Origin: an uncultured Eggerthellaceae bacterium
Lineage (GTDB): Bacteria; Actinomycetota; Coriobacteriia; Coriobacteriales; Eggerthellaceae
Assembly: GCA_947650915.1 (NCBI GenBank)
Contig: CANSWY010000001.1
Location: 1 to 64,000 of the forward strand
Direction: 5' to 3'
DNA: 64,000 bases
The notes under the pieces were generated by a model that had not been told where the DNA came from, did not search any database, and worked only from the letters and a program-made list of their open reading frames with translations. Of this stretch, positions 33,369 to 41,815 are shown piece by piece. The position numbers and the translations under genes were made by a program. Positions within the stretch are counted from its first letter, which is position 1. Each line of letters begins with the position of its first letter.

Positions 33369-34457
33369 TCAAGCTTGGAAGAGGATGGCACCCAGTGTGA
33401 GCCCGCCGCCGAAGCCCACCAAGGCCACTTTGTCGCCGGGTTGGATCCGCTCGGTCCGATAGGCATCCGCCAATGCCATGAGCACGCTGGATGCGCTGGT
33501 GTTGCCCACATTCTGGATGGACACCTGGAAGCGGTCCATGGGCAGCCCCAGCTTCTTTGCCGCGAACCGGATGATGCGCTCGTTCGCCTGATGGGGAACG
33601 ATGAGGGCCACGTCTTCGAGCGGCACGTCCGCGCGTTCGCACGCTGCGCGCACGGCATCCGCCATGGCCCTGCTGGCCCACTTGAAGATCTTCTGCCCTT
33701 GCATGCTTATGAAGGGGTGATGGGGGCGGGAGAGCTCCTCGGCCACCTCTTCCACGGAGGCGCTCATGATGGCGCCGGCCTTCTCCTGTCCGATGGTCCC
33801 GAAGGGGAAGGTGGAAAGATCGCGCAGCTGGTCGCATGCCAGCGCGAGCGTGGGATCATCGGTGTTCTCAAGGAAACTGCTCAGGATGCCCGGGACCTCA
33901 GCGTTCCACTCCAGCACCACCGCACCGGCGCCGTCTCCGAAGAGCACGCATGTGGAGCGGTCCGTCCAGTCCGTGATGCGGCTCAACCGGTCCACCCCGA
34001 TGACCAGCGCGCGCCGGATGCGATTGCCGCGCGCCAAGCGCAAGCCCGCGGCTTCTGGAAGATCGGCCAGCGCTGAGGCTTCCATCATGTCCGCCGCCAC
34101 ATCGATGCCGTAGACGCACCCGGCGCAGGCTGCGTTCAGGTCGAACGCCACGGCCCGTTCCAGTCCCAGACGCGCCTTCACGAGGCATGCTTGGGAGGGC
34201 ACCACGGCATCGGGCGTGATGGTCATGCAGATGAGCAGGTCCACGTCTTCGGGTGCCATGTCGGCATCAGCCAAAGCGGCGCGCCCAGCATCTGCCGCCA
34301 GGTCAGTGGAGGTTTCTTCCAGTGCCACATGGCGGTTGCGGATGCCCGTGCGCTCCGTGATCCATTCGTCGTTGGTCTCAACCACCTGGGACAGGTCGTC
34401 ATTGGTGACCACCAGCTCTGGCAGCGCTTTTCCCGTTCCTGCTACTGTGCAGCCCAT
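33369..34457 (-). CDS. fabH: 3-oxoacyl-ACP synthase III
   Basis: 362 aa. Thiolase-fold condensing enzyme with the catalytic triad: Cys in DLNAACAGCVYG, His in VPHQANERII and Asn in NVGNTSASS. It starts each fatty-acid chain by joining acetyl-CoA (or a branched primer) to malonyl-ACP. A linker DLPEAAGLRLARGNRIRRAL between the two halves is slightly longer than in E. coli FabH. It is transcribed away from the rest of the fab operon from a shared promoter region. AGGGGA lies 8 bases before the ATG. Confidence 0.95.
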   Translation of the reverse strand: MGCTVAGTGKALPELVVTNDDLSQVVETNDEWITERTGIRNRHVALEETSTDLAADAGRAALADADMAPEDVDLLICMTITPDAVVPSQACLVKARLGLERAVAFDLNAACAGCVYGIDVAADMMEASALADLPEAAGLRLARGNRIRRALVIGVDRLSRITDWTDRSTCVLFGDGAGAVVLEWNAEVPGILSSFLENTDDPTLALACDQLRDLSTFPFGTIGQEKAGAIMSASVEEVAEELSRPHHPFISMQGQKIFKWASRAMADAVRAACERADVPLEDVALIVPHQANERIIRFAAKKLGLPMDRFQVSIQNVGNTSASSVLMALADAYRTERIQPGDKVALVGFGGGLTLGAILFQA

Positions 34458-34503
34458 CTGTCATTCCCCTGAGATCGCGTGCGCCTCCTCAGGGCGCACA
34501 AAC

Positions 34504-34535
34504 CATGATGCTTGATTATAATGACTGCGCTCATG
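34504..34535. promoter_or_regulatory. Shared fabH/acpP promoter region with palindromic -10
   Basis: ATTATAAT (34515-34522) is a perfect palindrome and reads as TATAAT on both strands, so it can serve acpP (47 bases before its ATG) and fabH (58 bases before its ATG). CATGA (34504-34508) and TCATG (34531-34535) flank it as an outer inverted repeat. This is a plausible operator for a fatty-acid regulator; none is encoded in the window. Confidence 0.55.
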
Positions 34536-34568
34536 AAACCATTTGGAACATCCTGAAAGGACAGCATC

Positions 34569-34790
34569 ATGGCTACCATCGACACCGTTCGCGAAGTGCT
34601 GGTCGAGAACCTTGACCTTGATCCGGAGGCCATCACCGAGGAGGCCACCATCGAATCTTTGGGCATCGACTCTCTGGACATGGCAGAGCTCACCTGCGAG
34701 ATCGAAGAGCGCTGCGACATCGATTTCGGCGAGCCTGCCGGCCTTGCCACCATCGGTGACATCGTCGCGCACATCGATTCCCTTCAGTAA
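34569..34790 (+). CDS. acpP: Acyl carrier protein
   Basis: 73 aa, acidic. The phosphopantetheine site is Ser in LGIDSLDMAELTCEIEE (canonical DSL). It carries the growing acyl chain for the Fab enzymes that follow. The sequence GEPAGLATIGDIVAHID matches the last helices. TGAAAGGA is the ribosome-binding site. First gene of the operon acpP-fabK-fabD-fabG-fabF-fabZ-accDA. Confidence 0.95.
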   Translation: MATIDTVREVLVENLDLDPEAITEEATIESLGIDSLDMAELTCEIEERCDIDFGEPAGLATIGDIVAHIDSLQ

Positions 34791-34805
34791 AGGAAGACGC
34801 TCCTG

Positions 34806-35780
34806 ATGAAGACCCGCATCACCGAACTGCTGGGGATAGAAGCGCCCATCCTGCAAGGCGCCATGGCCCGCATCGCAGACGCTTCGTTGGCGGCTGCGGT
34901 GAGCGAAGCCGGCGGCTTGGGCATCATCGCCTGCGGCGGCGCCAGCCTCGAATGGATCGAGGAGCAGGTGGCAGAGGCGCGCGAACGCACTTCCAAGCCC
35001 ATCGGCGCGAACGTCATGCTGATGGACCCGCAAGCAGCGGACGTGGCGCAATTGTTGGCTGATCTGCGCGTGGAGGTCATCACCACCGGCGCAGGAAGCC
35101 CGGTGGACTATCTGCCCCTCTGGAAAGAGGCCGGCATCAAAGTGATCCCCGTCGTCGCCACCACGGCGCAGGCGCGCCGCATGGAGCGCCTGGGCGTGGA
35201 TGCGGTGGTGGCGGAAGGCACGGAATCGGGCGGACACGTGGGCGAGCTCACCACCATGGCGCTTCTGCCCTCCGTGCGGGATGCCGTCTCCATCCCCGTC
35301 ATCGGGGCGGGCGGCATAGCGGATGGGCGCGGCATGTGCGCCGCGTTCGCCTTGGGCGCCGAAGGCGTGCAGATCGGCACGCGCTTCCTCACGGTGGAGG
35401 AATGCACTGTCTGCGACGCATGGAAAGAGAAGGTCCTGGGGGCGAAGGATTCTGACACCATCGTCACCGGCCGCGGCACGGGACATCCCGTCCGCGGGCT
35501 CAAGAACCGCTTCGCCCGCGAATGCCGCAAGCGCGAGATGGAATGCAGCAATCCAGAGGATCTGGAGGGCATGTACGCCGGTTCGCTCAAGCGCGCGGTG
35601 GAGGGCGACATGGAGACGGGTTCCATCCTGGCGGGCCAAGTGGCCGCGTTCATATCAGAGCGGGGCACGGCGGCGGATGTCATCTCCTCCATCATGGCGG
35701 AAGCTGAGGCGCTGGGCGCGCTGGATCTGGCGCAGATGGCGGATCTCAACGCCCGCCAAGGGCGCATGCTCGAAGCATGA
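34806..35780 (+). CDS. fabK: Enoyl-ACP reductase II (FMN-dependent)
   Basis: 324 aa. Nitronate-monooxygenase/FabK TIM barrel: PILQGAMARIADASLAAAVS, GGLGIIACGG, VVAEGTESGGHVGE, PVIGAGGIADGRG (FMN phosphate site) and GAEGVQIGTRFL. It reduces the enoyl-ACP double bond in each elongation cycle and replaces FabI, as in streptococci and clostridia. The stop overlaps fabD by 4 bp. Confidence 0.95.
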   Translation: MKTRITELLGIEAPILQGAMARIADASLAAAVSEAGGLGIIACGGASLEWIEEQVAEARERTSKPIGANVMLMDPQAADVAQLLADLRVEVITTGAGSPVDYLPLWKEAGIKVIPVVATTAQARRMERLGVDAVVAEGTESGGHVGELTTMALLPSVRDAVSIPVIGAGGIADGRGMCAAFALGAEGVQIGTRFLTVEECTVCDAWKEKVLGAKDSDTIVTGRGTGHPVRGLKNRFARECRKREMECSNPEDLEGMYAGSLKRAVEGDMETGSILAGQVAAFISERGTAADVISSIMAEAEALGALDLAQMADLNARQGRMLEA

Positions 35781-36754
35781 GCGGGACTGATGCCATGACC
35801 GCAGCCCTTTCATTCGCCTCTGGTGACATCATCTTCATGTGCTCTGGCCAGGGTTCGCAAAAGCCCGGCATGGGCAGCAGCCTTGCAGACGTGCCGGAGG
35901 TCAGCCAAGCCATCTGTTGCGCATCGGACGTGCTGGGGCGTGACATAGCGGCGGTGATGTCCGCAGAGGGAGAAGGCGCGCAGGAGCAGCTGAACGAGAC
36001 GCGCAACGCCCAGGCGGCCATCGCAGCCCTTTCCATCGGCATCGGGCGCGCGCTCATGGCGCGCGGCATCCAGCCAGCGGCGCTTCTGGGCTTCTCTTTG
36101 GGCCAAGTGAGCGCGCTCGCGCTCGCGGGCATGCTCTCGGATGAGCAGGCCTTCGCCTTGATCGATGCCCGCTCAAGGGCCATGGATGAGGCAGCGCGCA
36201 TGAACCCGGGCGCCATGGCCGCGCTTTTGAAAGCGGATGCAGCCGCTGTTGAAGCGCTCTGCGCAGCGTGCGCCGAAGGAGAAGTGCTGGCCCCTGCCAA
36301 CTACAATTGTCCGGGCCAGATCGTCATCGCCGGCACGCCTGACGCCATCGAACGGGCGGAGGAGGCGTGGAAGACGCAAGGAGGCAGGGCGAGCCGCCTG
36401 GCCACGCAAGGCGCGTTCCACAGTCCGCTCATGCATGACGCGGTCGCGCCTTTCGCGGAATACCTGGAGACGGTCGGCTTCGAAGAGCCCTGTGTGCCCG
36501 TCATCTGCAACACGGATGCGCGTCCTCTGGACGCGGCCAGCGTGCGCAGTCGCCTGGTGGAGCATCTGGTGTCCCCGGTGCGGTTCCATGAGAGCGTGCA
36601 GCTTCTGGTGGATGCGGGTGCGCGCACGTTCGCAGAGGTGGGCTTCGGCGGCGTCCTTTCGGGGCTCGTGCGCCGGGTGGACAAGGATCTGGAGCGTCCC
36701 TGCGTGCAGGACGCGGAAAGCTTCAGCGCATTCGTGGAAGAGCGAGGCCGCTGA
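35777..36754 (+). CDS. fabD: Malonyl-CoA-ACP transacylase
   Basis: 325 aa. It has FMCSGQGSQKPGMGSSL (oxyanion Gln), the nucleophile motif LLGFSLGQVSALALAG (GxSxG) and the catalytic His in GAFHSPLMHDA. It loads malonyl groups onto ACP. Start ATG overlaps the fabK stop (ATGA); a later ATG (MTAALSF) is also possible. A stable hairpin lies between this gene and fabG. Confidence 0.95.
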   Translation: MSGTDAMTAALSFASGDIIFMCSGQGSQKPGMGSSLADVPEVSQAICCASDVLGRDIAAVMSAEGEGAQEQLNETRNAQAAIAALSIGIGRALMARGIQPAALLGFSLGQVSALALAGMLSDEQAFALIDARSRAMDEAARMNPGAMAALLKADAAAVEALCAACAEGEVLAPANYNCPGQIVIAGTPDAIERAEEAWKTQGGRASRLATQGAFHSPLMHDAVAPFAEYLETVGFEEPCVPVICNTDARPLDAASVRSRLVEHLVSPVRFHESVQLLVDAGARTFAEVGFGGVLSGLVRRVDKDLERPCVQDAESFSAFVEERGR

Positions 36755-36778
36755 GCGGGACGGATGCTGCATTTCAGA

Positions 36779-36784
36779 TAAGAT
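36779..36784 (+). promoter_or_regulatory. Candidate -10 element upstream of fabG
   Basis: TAAGAT within CAGATAAGATTGAG, 85-90 bases before the fabG start and just upstream of the hairpin at 36803-36832. It would give an internal promoter with a structured leader. No -35 was seen. Confidence 0.35.
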
Positions 36785-36802
36785 TGAGCGAATGCTCACG
36801 AT

Positions 36803-36835
36803 GCGGGCAGGTTGCACCATGCAACCGCCCGCTTT
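36803..36835 (+). promoter_or_regulatory. Attenuator-like hairpin between fabD and fabG
   Basis: GCGGGC-A-GGTTGC (36803-36815) pairs with GCAACC-GCCCGC (36821-36832) through 12 bp with one bulged A and a 5-base loop ACCAT, followed by TTT. It is in the longest gap of the fab operon (114 bp) and could attenuate fabG-fabF-fabZ-accDA or stabilise the upstream message. Confidence 0.55.
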
Positions 36836-36868
36836 CAGGATAAAGGGGGTCATGTCGGTTTGGAGAGC

Positions 36869-37618
36869 ATGGAGACGAAAGGCGTTGCGCTCGTCACAGG
36901 GTCAGGCCGTGGGATCGGTCTGGCATGTGCGCGCGAACTGGCACGCCGCGGGTTCGATGTCTGCTTGAACTGCTCGAGCGCTGTGAGCCTTGAGCGCACG
37001 GCGGGGGCAGCGGAGGCCATCGCGCAGGAGTTCGGCGTGCGCGCCCATGCAGTGGCGGCGGACGTGTCGGATGCGGATGCTGCGAAGGCCATGGTGGATG
37101 AGGCGGTGCAGACGCTCGGGCGTCTGGACGTGTTGGTGAACAACGCCGGCATCACGCGAGACGGCCTCATCGCCCGGATGAACCCAGAGGACTTCGATGC
37201 GGTGGTGGACGTGAATCTGAACGGCACGTTCAACTGCTGCAAGGCGGCGGCCAAGGTGATGATGAAGCAGCGCAGCGGCCGCATCATCAACATGAGCAGC
37301 GTGGTGGGCGTGGCTGGCAACGCGGGCCAGGTGAACTACGCGGCCTCGAAGGCGGGCGTGATCGGAATCACGAAATCCCTCGCGAAGGAGCTGGCACGGC
37401 GCTCCATCACGGTGAACGCCGTGGCTCCTGGATTCATCAGCACGGACATGACGGACGCTCTGACCGAAGAGCAGCGTGAGGCCATCGCGGGCCGCATCGG
37501 GTTGGGGCGCTTCGGTGAGGCGGAGGATGTGGCGGCGCTCGTCGGGTTCTTGGCAAGCCCGGAAGCGGCATACATCACGGGACAAGTCATCAGCGTGGAC
37601 GGAGGACTGGCCATATGA
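36869..37618 (+). CDS. fabG: 3-oxoacyl-ACP reductase
   Basis: 249 aa from the ATG at 36869. A TTG three codons earlier (36860) has a better-spaced GGGGGT, so the true start may be there. Short-chain dehydrogenase: cofactor loop TGSGRGIG, NNAGITRDGL, catalytic Ser (MSSVVGVAGN) and YAASKAG (Tyr-x-x-x-Lys), and the FabG C-terminus ITGQVISVDGGLAI. It reduces 3-oxoacyl-ACP with NADPH. It overlaps fabF by 4 bp. Confidence 0.95.
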   Translation: METKGVALVTGSGRGIGLACARELARRGFDVCLNCSSAVSLERTAGAAEAIAQEFGVRAHAVAADVSDADAAKAMVDEAVQTLGRLDVLVNNAGITRDGLIARMNPEDFDAVVDVNLNGTFNCCKAAAKVMMKQRSGRIINMSSVVGVAGNAGQVNYAASKAGVIGITKSLAKELARRSITVNAVAPGFISTDMTDALTEEQREAIAGRIGLGRFGEAEDVAALVGFLASPEAAYITGQVISVDGGLAI

Positions 37619-38889
37619 CGGACAAGACGACGATGCGCCGCGCGGACGGAACGCACCGCGTGGTCATCACGGGCATGGGAGCGGTGTCACCGGCCGGCAT
37701 CGGGGTGGATGCGCTCATGGACGCCATCATGGACAAGCGGTGCTGCATCGGCCCCATCGAGCGGTTCGACACTGCGGACTACGAAGTGCACAATGCAGGC
37801 GAGGTGCGCGCTTTCGATGCCACTGAGCACGGCCTTTCCAAGAAAGAGGCGCGCCGCTTTGAACGTTTCGTGCAGTATGCCATCGTGGCAGCGGATGAAG
37901 CGCTCGCTCAATCCGGCCTGGACATGGAAGCGGAAGACCCTGCGCGCGTCATGGTGTCGTTCGGCACGGGCATCGGCGGAATCGATGAACTGCAAAAGGG
38001 GTTCGAGACGCTCTCCGAGAAAGGGCCGAAACGCGTGAGCCCTTTGTTCGTGCCCACCATGATCGGCAACATCGCTGCGGGCAACTTGGCCATCCGCTAT
38101 GGCATGAAGGGCGAATGCGTGAACGTGGTCACGGCCTGCGCCACCGGTGCGCACAACATCGGGGAGGCGGTGCGCAGCATCCGCCATGGATACGCCGACG
38201 TGGCCCTTGCGGGCGGCTCTGAGGAGTCGGTGTCGCCCATCTGCATCGCCGGGTTCACCAATCTGGGCGCACTCTCCCAATCAGAGGACCCGACGCAGGC
38301 CTCTCTGCCTTTCGACGCGCGCCGCGCCGGTTTCGTGGCCGGTGAAGGGGCGGGCGCCCTGGTCATCGAATCCTTGGAGCATGCGCTCGCGCGCGGTGCG
38401 CAGCCGCTGGCTGAGATCACCGGCTTCGGCTCCACCGGGGATGCGTATCACATGACCGCGCCGGACCCGGAAGGGGAGGGCATCGTGCGCGCCATGCGCC
38501 AGGCGCTTGCTGAGGGCGGCTTCGGTCCGGAGGACATCGGGCATTTGAACGCGCATGGCACGGGCACGCCCGCCAATGACAAGACGGAAGCGAAGGCGCT
38601 CCACGATCTGGCGGGAGAAGCTGCAGCTGGCATTCCGGTCACCTCCATCAAGGGTTCCGTCGGGCACACGCTGGGGGCGGCCGGTGCCATCGAGGCCATC
38701 GTGTGCGCTCTGTCTGTGGCACGCGACCTGGTGCCGCCCACTGTTGGCTTCGCTGAGGCGGATGAGGAATGCGCCGTGCGCGTGGTGACGGAGCCCATCC
38801 GGGACCTGCCGCAGAAGGTGGCGCTCTCCAATTCGCTCGGGTTCGGCGGCCACAACGCGTGCTTGGCCTTGAGCCCTTACCGCGCGTGA
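37615..38889 (+). CDS. fabF: 3-oxoacyl-ACP synthase II
   Basis: 424 aa. The condensing enzyme active site has Cys in VVTACATGAHNIG, His in NAHGTGTPANDKTE and the second His in GHTLGAAGAIEA. The N-terminal core VVITGMGAVSPAG follows a 14-residue leader. It elongates acyl-ACP with malonyl-ACP; as the only KAS I/II in this operon it probably does all elongation. In many genomes accB follows fabF; here fabZ follows directly. Confidence 0.96.
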   Translation: MTDKTTMRRADGTHRVVITGMGAVSPAGIGVDALMDAIMDKRCCIGPIERFDTADYEVHNAGEVRAFDATEHGLSKKEARRFERFVQYAIVAADEALAQSGLDMEAEDPARVMVSFGTGIGGIDELQKGFETLSEKGPKRVSPLFVPTMIGNIAAGNLAIRYGMKGECVNVVTACATGAHNIGEAVRSIRHGYADVALAGGSEESVSPICIAGFTNLGALSQSEDPTQASLPFDARRAGFVAGEGAGALVIESLEHALARGAQPLAEITGFGSTGDAYHMTAPDPEGEGIVRAMRQALAEGGFGPEDIGHLNAHGTGTPANDKTEAKALHDLAGEAAAGIPVTSIKGSVGHTLGAAGAIEAIVCALSVARDLVPPTVGFAEADEECAVRVVTEPIRDLPQKVALSNSLGFGGHNACLALSPYRA

Positions 38890-38923
38890 GGCCTGCGCGC
38901 TCAAGGAAGGACGGCTGAAAGGA

Positions 38924-39385
38924 ATGGGAATGGACATCACGTATCCGTGCGGACAAGACGTGGTACAGCAGGTGCTCCCGCATCGCGATCCGTTCGTCTG
39001 GGTGAGCCGTGTGGTGGAGTGCGCGCCAGGTGAATCCATCGTGGCTGAACTGGACGTGCCGGAGGATCTGGATCTGTTCCGGGGGCACTTCCCTGACCAT
39101 CCGGTCCTGCCGGGCGTCATCTTGATGGAGGCGCTCGCACAGGCGGCATCGTTCTGCATCTTGGTGGACCGGGGGGCCGAAGGGGCGCTCGGGTTCCTCA
39201 CGGGCATCGACAAGGCGAAGTTCCGCAACCAAGTGCGTCCGGGAGACGTGGTCACGCTCGAGGCGCGGATCGTGAAGTCTTCCCGCCGCTTGTGCGTGGC
39301 CGAGGTGCGCGCGTTGGTGGGGGACGCGCTCTGCGCCAGCGCCACACAGAAGTACATCTTGGCTGATGCGGAAAGCGCAGCCTGA
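38924..39385 (+). CDS. fabZ: 3-hydroxyacyl-ACP dehydratase
   Basis: 153 aa. Hot-dog fold: LPHRDPFVWVSRVVE, then GHFPDHPVLPGVILMEALAQ with the catalytic His and Glu, and FRNQVRPGDVV. It dehydrates 3-hydroxyacyl-ACP for FabK. CTGAAAGGAATGGGA precedes the ATG; a second ATG two codons later is possible. 42 bases separate it from accDA. Confidence 0.95.
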   Translation: MGMDITYPCGQDVVQQVLPHRDPFVWVSRVVECAPGESIVAELDVPEDLDLFRGHFPDHPVLPGVILMEALAQAASFCILVDRGAEGALGFLTGIDKAKFRNQVRPGDVVTLEARIVKSSRRLCVAEVRALVGDALCASATQKYILADAESAA

Positions 39386-39427
39386 CGCTGCGCGGCGCAT
39401 GAAGCTGGAGAAGGAAGAAGGCTGAAG

Positions 39428-41788
39428 ATGGCGAAACGCTACATGCGGATAGGGGATGAGAACGCGGCGGCGGAAGGGGTGGACGGGCCGGCTGAGGAGG
39501 AGGCTCCGAAGGCGGACATCGCCTACCATGCCGAGCGCATCGGCGCTGAGCTCACGCGCACGCTGCGTCGTTTCGGAACGTCTTCGCGCGATGCCCATGA
39601 TGACGCGGTGCAAAAGGACGACCAGGCGCCCCGCGCGCTCGTGTTCGCGCCGAAGCAGGCTGTGAAACAGGTCTGCGCTGCCATCGCGGCCGAGGGCATC
39701 CGCACGGTGATGCCGCTGGTGGGGGATTGGCGGCTCGACGGCAATCCGAAGGCGGCCCATGAGAGCGTGAGCCTTGAAGGCAAGCCATCGCGCGCGCTCT
39801 TCTCCAACGCCCATGCTGTGCTGGCTGCGGCGGATGCGGCGTCAGTGCAGACCATCTTCTTGGGAGGGGACGCGCTCCCGCTGGCGACGGACAACCGGTT
39901 CCTCGTGCGTGCGGCGGATGCGGGCATCCTCGTGTTCGCGCCTCTGGAGGCGGATGCCACGCACAAGCATTGGGTGGCCTGCGAACCCGCGCGTGCAGAA
40001 GGGACGGCGCAGCCCACGGCGTGGCGGACCTGCCATGCATGCAAGCTCACGTTCGATGATGCTGAATTCGCTGAAGAGGACCATGCATGCCCTGGGTGCA
40101 AGACGCTCGCGCGCCTCACCTTCGATGAGCGCTTGGCCCAGGTCTGCGATGAGGGCACGTTCGTCGAATGGGATGAAGACGCGGAAATGGAAGATCCGCT
40201 CCAGTTCCCCGGATACGCAGAGAAGATCCAAGGGCTCCGGGACAAGACGGGGCTGGATGAGGCGGTGCGCATCGGGGAGGCCAAGATCGGCGGCTTTCCC
40301 GTTGCGGTGGGCATCATGGATTCCCGTTTCCTCATGGGTTCCATGGGCAGCGCGGTGGGGCGCAAAGTGTCGCATCTGTTCGATTATGCCACGCTGCAGC
40401 GCTTGCCCGTGGTGCTCTTCTGCGCATCGGGCGGCGCGCGCATGCAGGAAGGCCTGGCGTCCCTCATGCAGATGGCCAAGACGGCCTGCGCGGTGCAGCG
40501 CCACAGCAAGGCGGGGCTTCTGTACATCTCCGTTCTGACCGATCCCACCACCGGCGGCGTCACTGCCTCGTTCGCCACGCTGGGCGACATCATCTTGGCG
40601 GAACCCAAGACGCTCATCGGCTTCGCGGGCCAGCGCGTCATCCGTGACACCATCAAGCAAGAGCTCCCCGAAGGCTTCCAAACGGCGGAATTCGCGCTGG
40701 AACATGGGCTGATCGACGCCATCGTGAAACGTGAGCGCATGAAAGAGATGTTGCGCACGCTCTTGTCCTTGCATGCTTCCGCCTACGCGCCTCAGCAAGA
40801 TCTGCCGGTGACGGATCAGCTGGCCGATGCGTTCCTGTTCGGAGAGACGCCCGCGCAGGCGCAAGCGAAGGGCCTGTTCGCGGGGCTGGTGGAGATGCTC
40901 CCCTTCGATCTGCCGGCAGCGCTTTCGGGAGATGCGGACGGGCAGGCGCTCGAGCGCCACGCCAAGCGGGAGCTGAAGCGCGCAGGCCTCACGGAGGAAG
41001 CGGCACCGGGCAGCGCGTGGGAGAGCGTGCAGCTGGCCCGCAACGTGCACCGCCCCACTTCCATGGCCTATTTGCGCGGCATCGCTGACGTGTTCGTGGA
41101 ACTGCATGGCGACCGTGAATTCGGGGACGATCCGGCCATCATCGCGGGCATCGGGAAGATCGGGGATGTGTGCGTCACCGTCATCGCTGAGGAGAAGGGT
41201 GCTGATCTCCAGGACCGCATCCGGCGCAACTTCGGATGCCCGCATCCGGAGGGGTATCGGAAGGCGGCGCGCCTGATGCGCCAGGCGGAAAAGTTCAACC
41301 GCCCCATCATCTGTTTGGTGGACACGCAGGGCGCGTTCTGCGGGACGGGTGCGGAGGAGCGCGGCCAGGGCAACGCCATCGCTGAGAACCTCATGCTGTC
41401 AGCCGGGCTGCATGTGCCGATCATCAGCGTCATCCTGGGCGAAGGCGGCTCGGGCGGCGCATTGGCGCTGGCATTGGCGAACACGGTGGCCATGCAGGAG
41501 AACGCGGTGTATTCCATCCTGTCGCCGGAAGGGTTCGCGTCCATCCTCTGGAAGGACGGCAAGCGCGCTCCTGAAGCGGCCGAGGTCATGCGCATGAGCG
41601 CTCCGCAGGTGCTGGAGCTGGAAGTGGTGGATGCCGTCATCCCGGAAGGCGCCGGTCCGGCCCACGAGAATCCGGAGGAGGCGGTGGCCAATGTGCGCGC
41701 ATACGTGGAAGGGGCCTTGGCTGAGCTGAAGGACCTGTCTCCGCATGAGCTGCGCGTGCAGCGCCAGCTCCGTTTCTCGAAGTTCTAG
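39428..41788 (+). CDS. accDA: Fused acetyl-CoA carboxylase carboxyltransferase (AccD-AccA)
   Basis: 786 aa. Residues 68-175 (from ALVFAPKQAVKQV to AADAGILVFAPL) resemble the N-terminal fold of biotin carboxylase but without its catalytic region. The AccD part has zinc cysteines CHAC...CPGC (about 202-225), SRFLMGSMGSAVG, FCASGGARMQEG and LTDPTTGGVTASFA. The AccA part (about 505-786) has HGDREFGDDPAI, GADLQDRIRRNFGCPHPEGY, VDTQGAFCGTGAEERGQ and GEGGSGGALALA. It transfers CO2 from carboxybiotin to acetyl-CoA. accB and accC are not in the window. Gene fusion of AccD-AccA is known in other lineages; the extra N-terminal domain is unusual. Confidence 0.93.
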   Translation: MAKRYMRIGDENAAAEGVDGPAEEEAPKADIAYHAERIGAELTRTLRRFGTSSRDAHDDAVQKDDQAPRALVFAPKQAVKQVCAAIAAEGIRTVMPLVGDWRLDGNPKAAHESVSLEGKPSRALFSNAHAVLAAADAASVQTIFLGGDALPLATDNRFLVRAADAGILVFAPLEADATHKHWVACEPARAEGTAQPTAWRTCHACKLTFDDAEFAEEDHACPGCKTLARLTFDERLAQVCDEGTFVEWDEDAEMEDPLQFPGYAEKIQGLRDKTGLDEAVRIGEAKIGGFPVAVGIMDSRFLMGSMGSAVGRKVSHLFDYATLQRLPVVLFCASGGARMQEGLASLMQMAKTACAVQRHSKAGLLYISVLTDPTTGGVTASFATLGDIILAEPKTLIGFAGQRVIRDTIKQELPEGFQTAEFALEHGLIDAIVKRERMKEMLRTLLSLHASAYAPQQDLPVTDQLADAFLFGETPAQAQAKGLFAGLVEMLPFDLPAALSGDADGQALERHAKRELKRAGLTEEAAPGSAWESVQLARNVHRPTSMAYLRGIADVFVELHGDREFGDDPAIIAGIGKIGDVCVTVIAEEKGADLQDRIRRNFGCPHPEGYRKAARLMRQAEKFNRPIICLVDTQGAFCGTGAEERGQGNAIAENLMLSAGLHVPIISVILGEGGSGGALALALANTVAMQENAVYSILSPEGFASILWKDGKRAPEAAEVMRMSAPQVLELEVVDAVIPEGAGPAHENPEEAVANVRAYVEGALAELKDLSPHELRVQRQLRFSKF

Positions 41789-41815
41789 CAGCGTCCGTTA
41801 CATCAGGGAGGCCCC

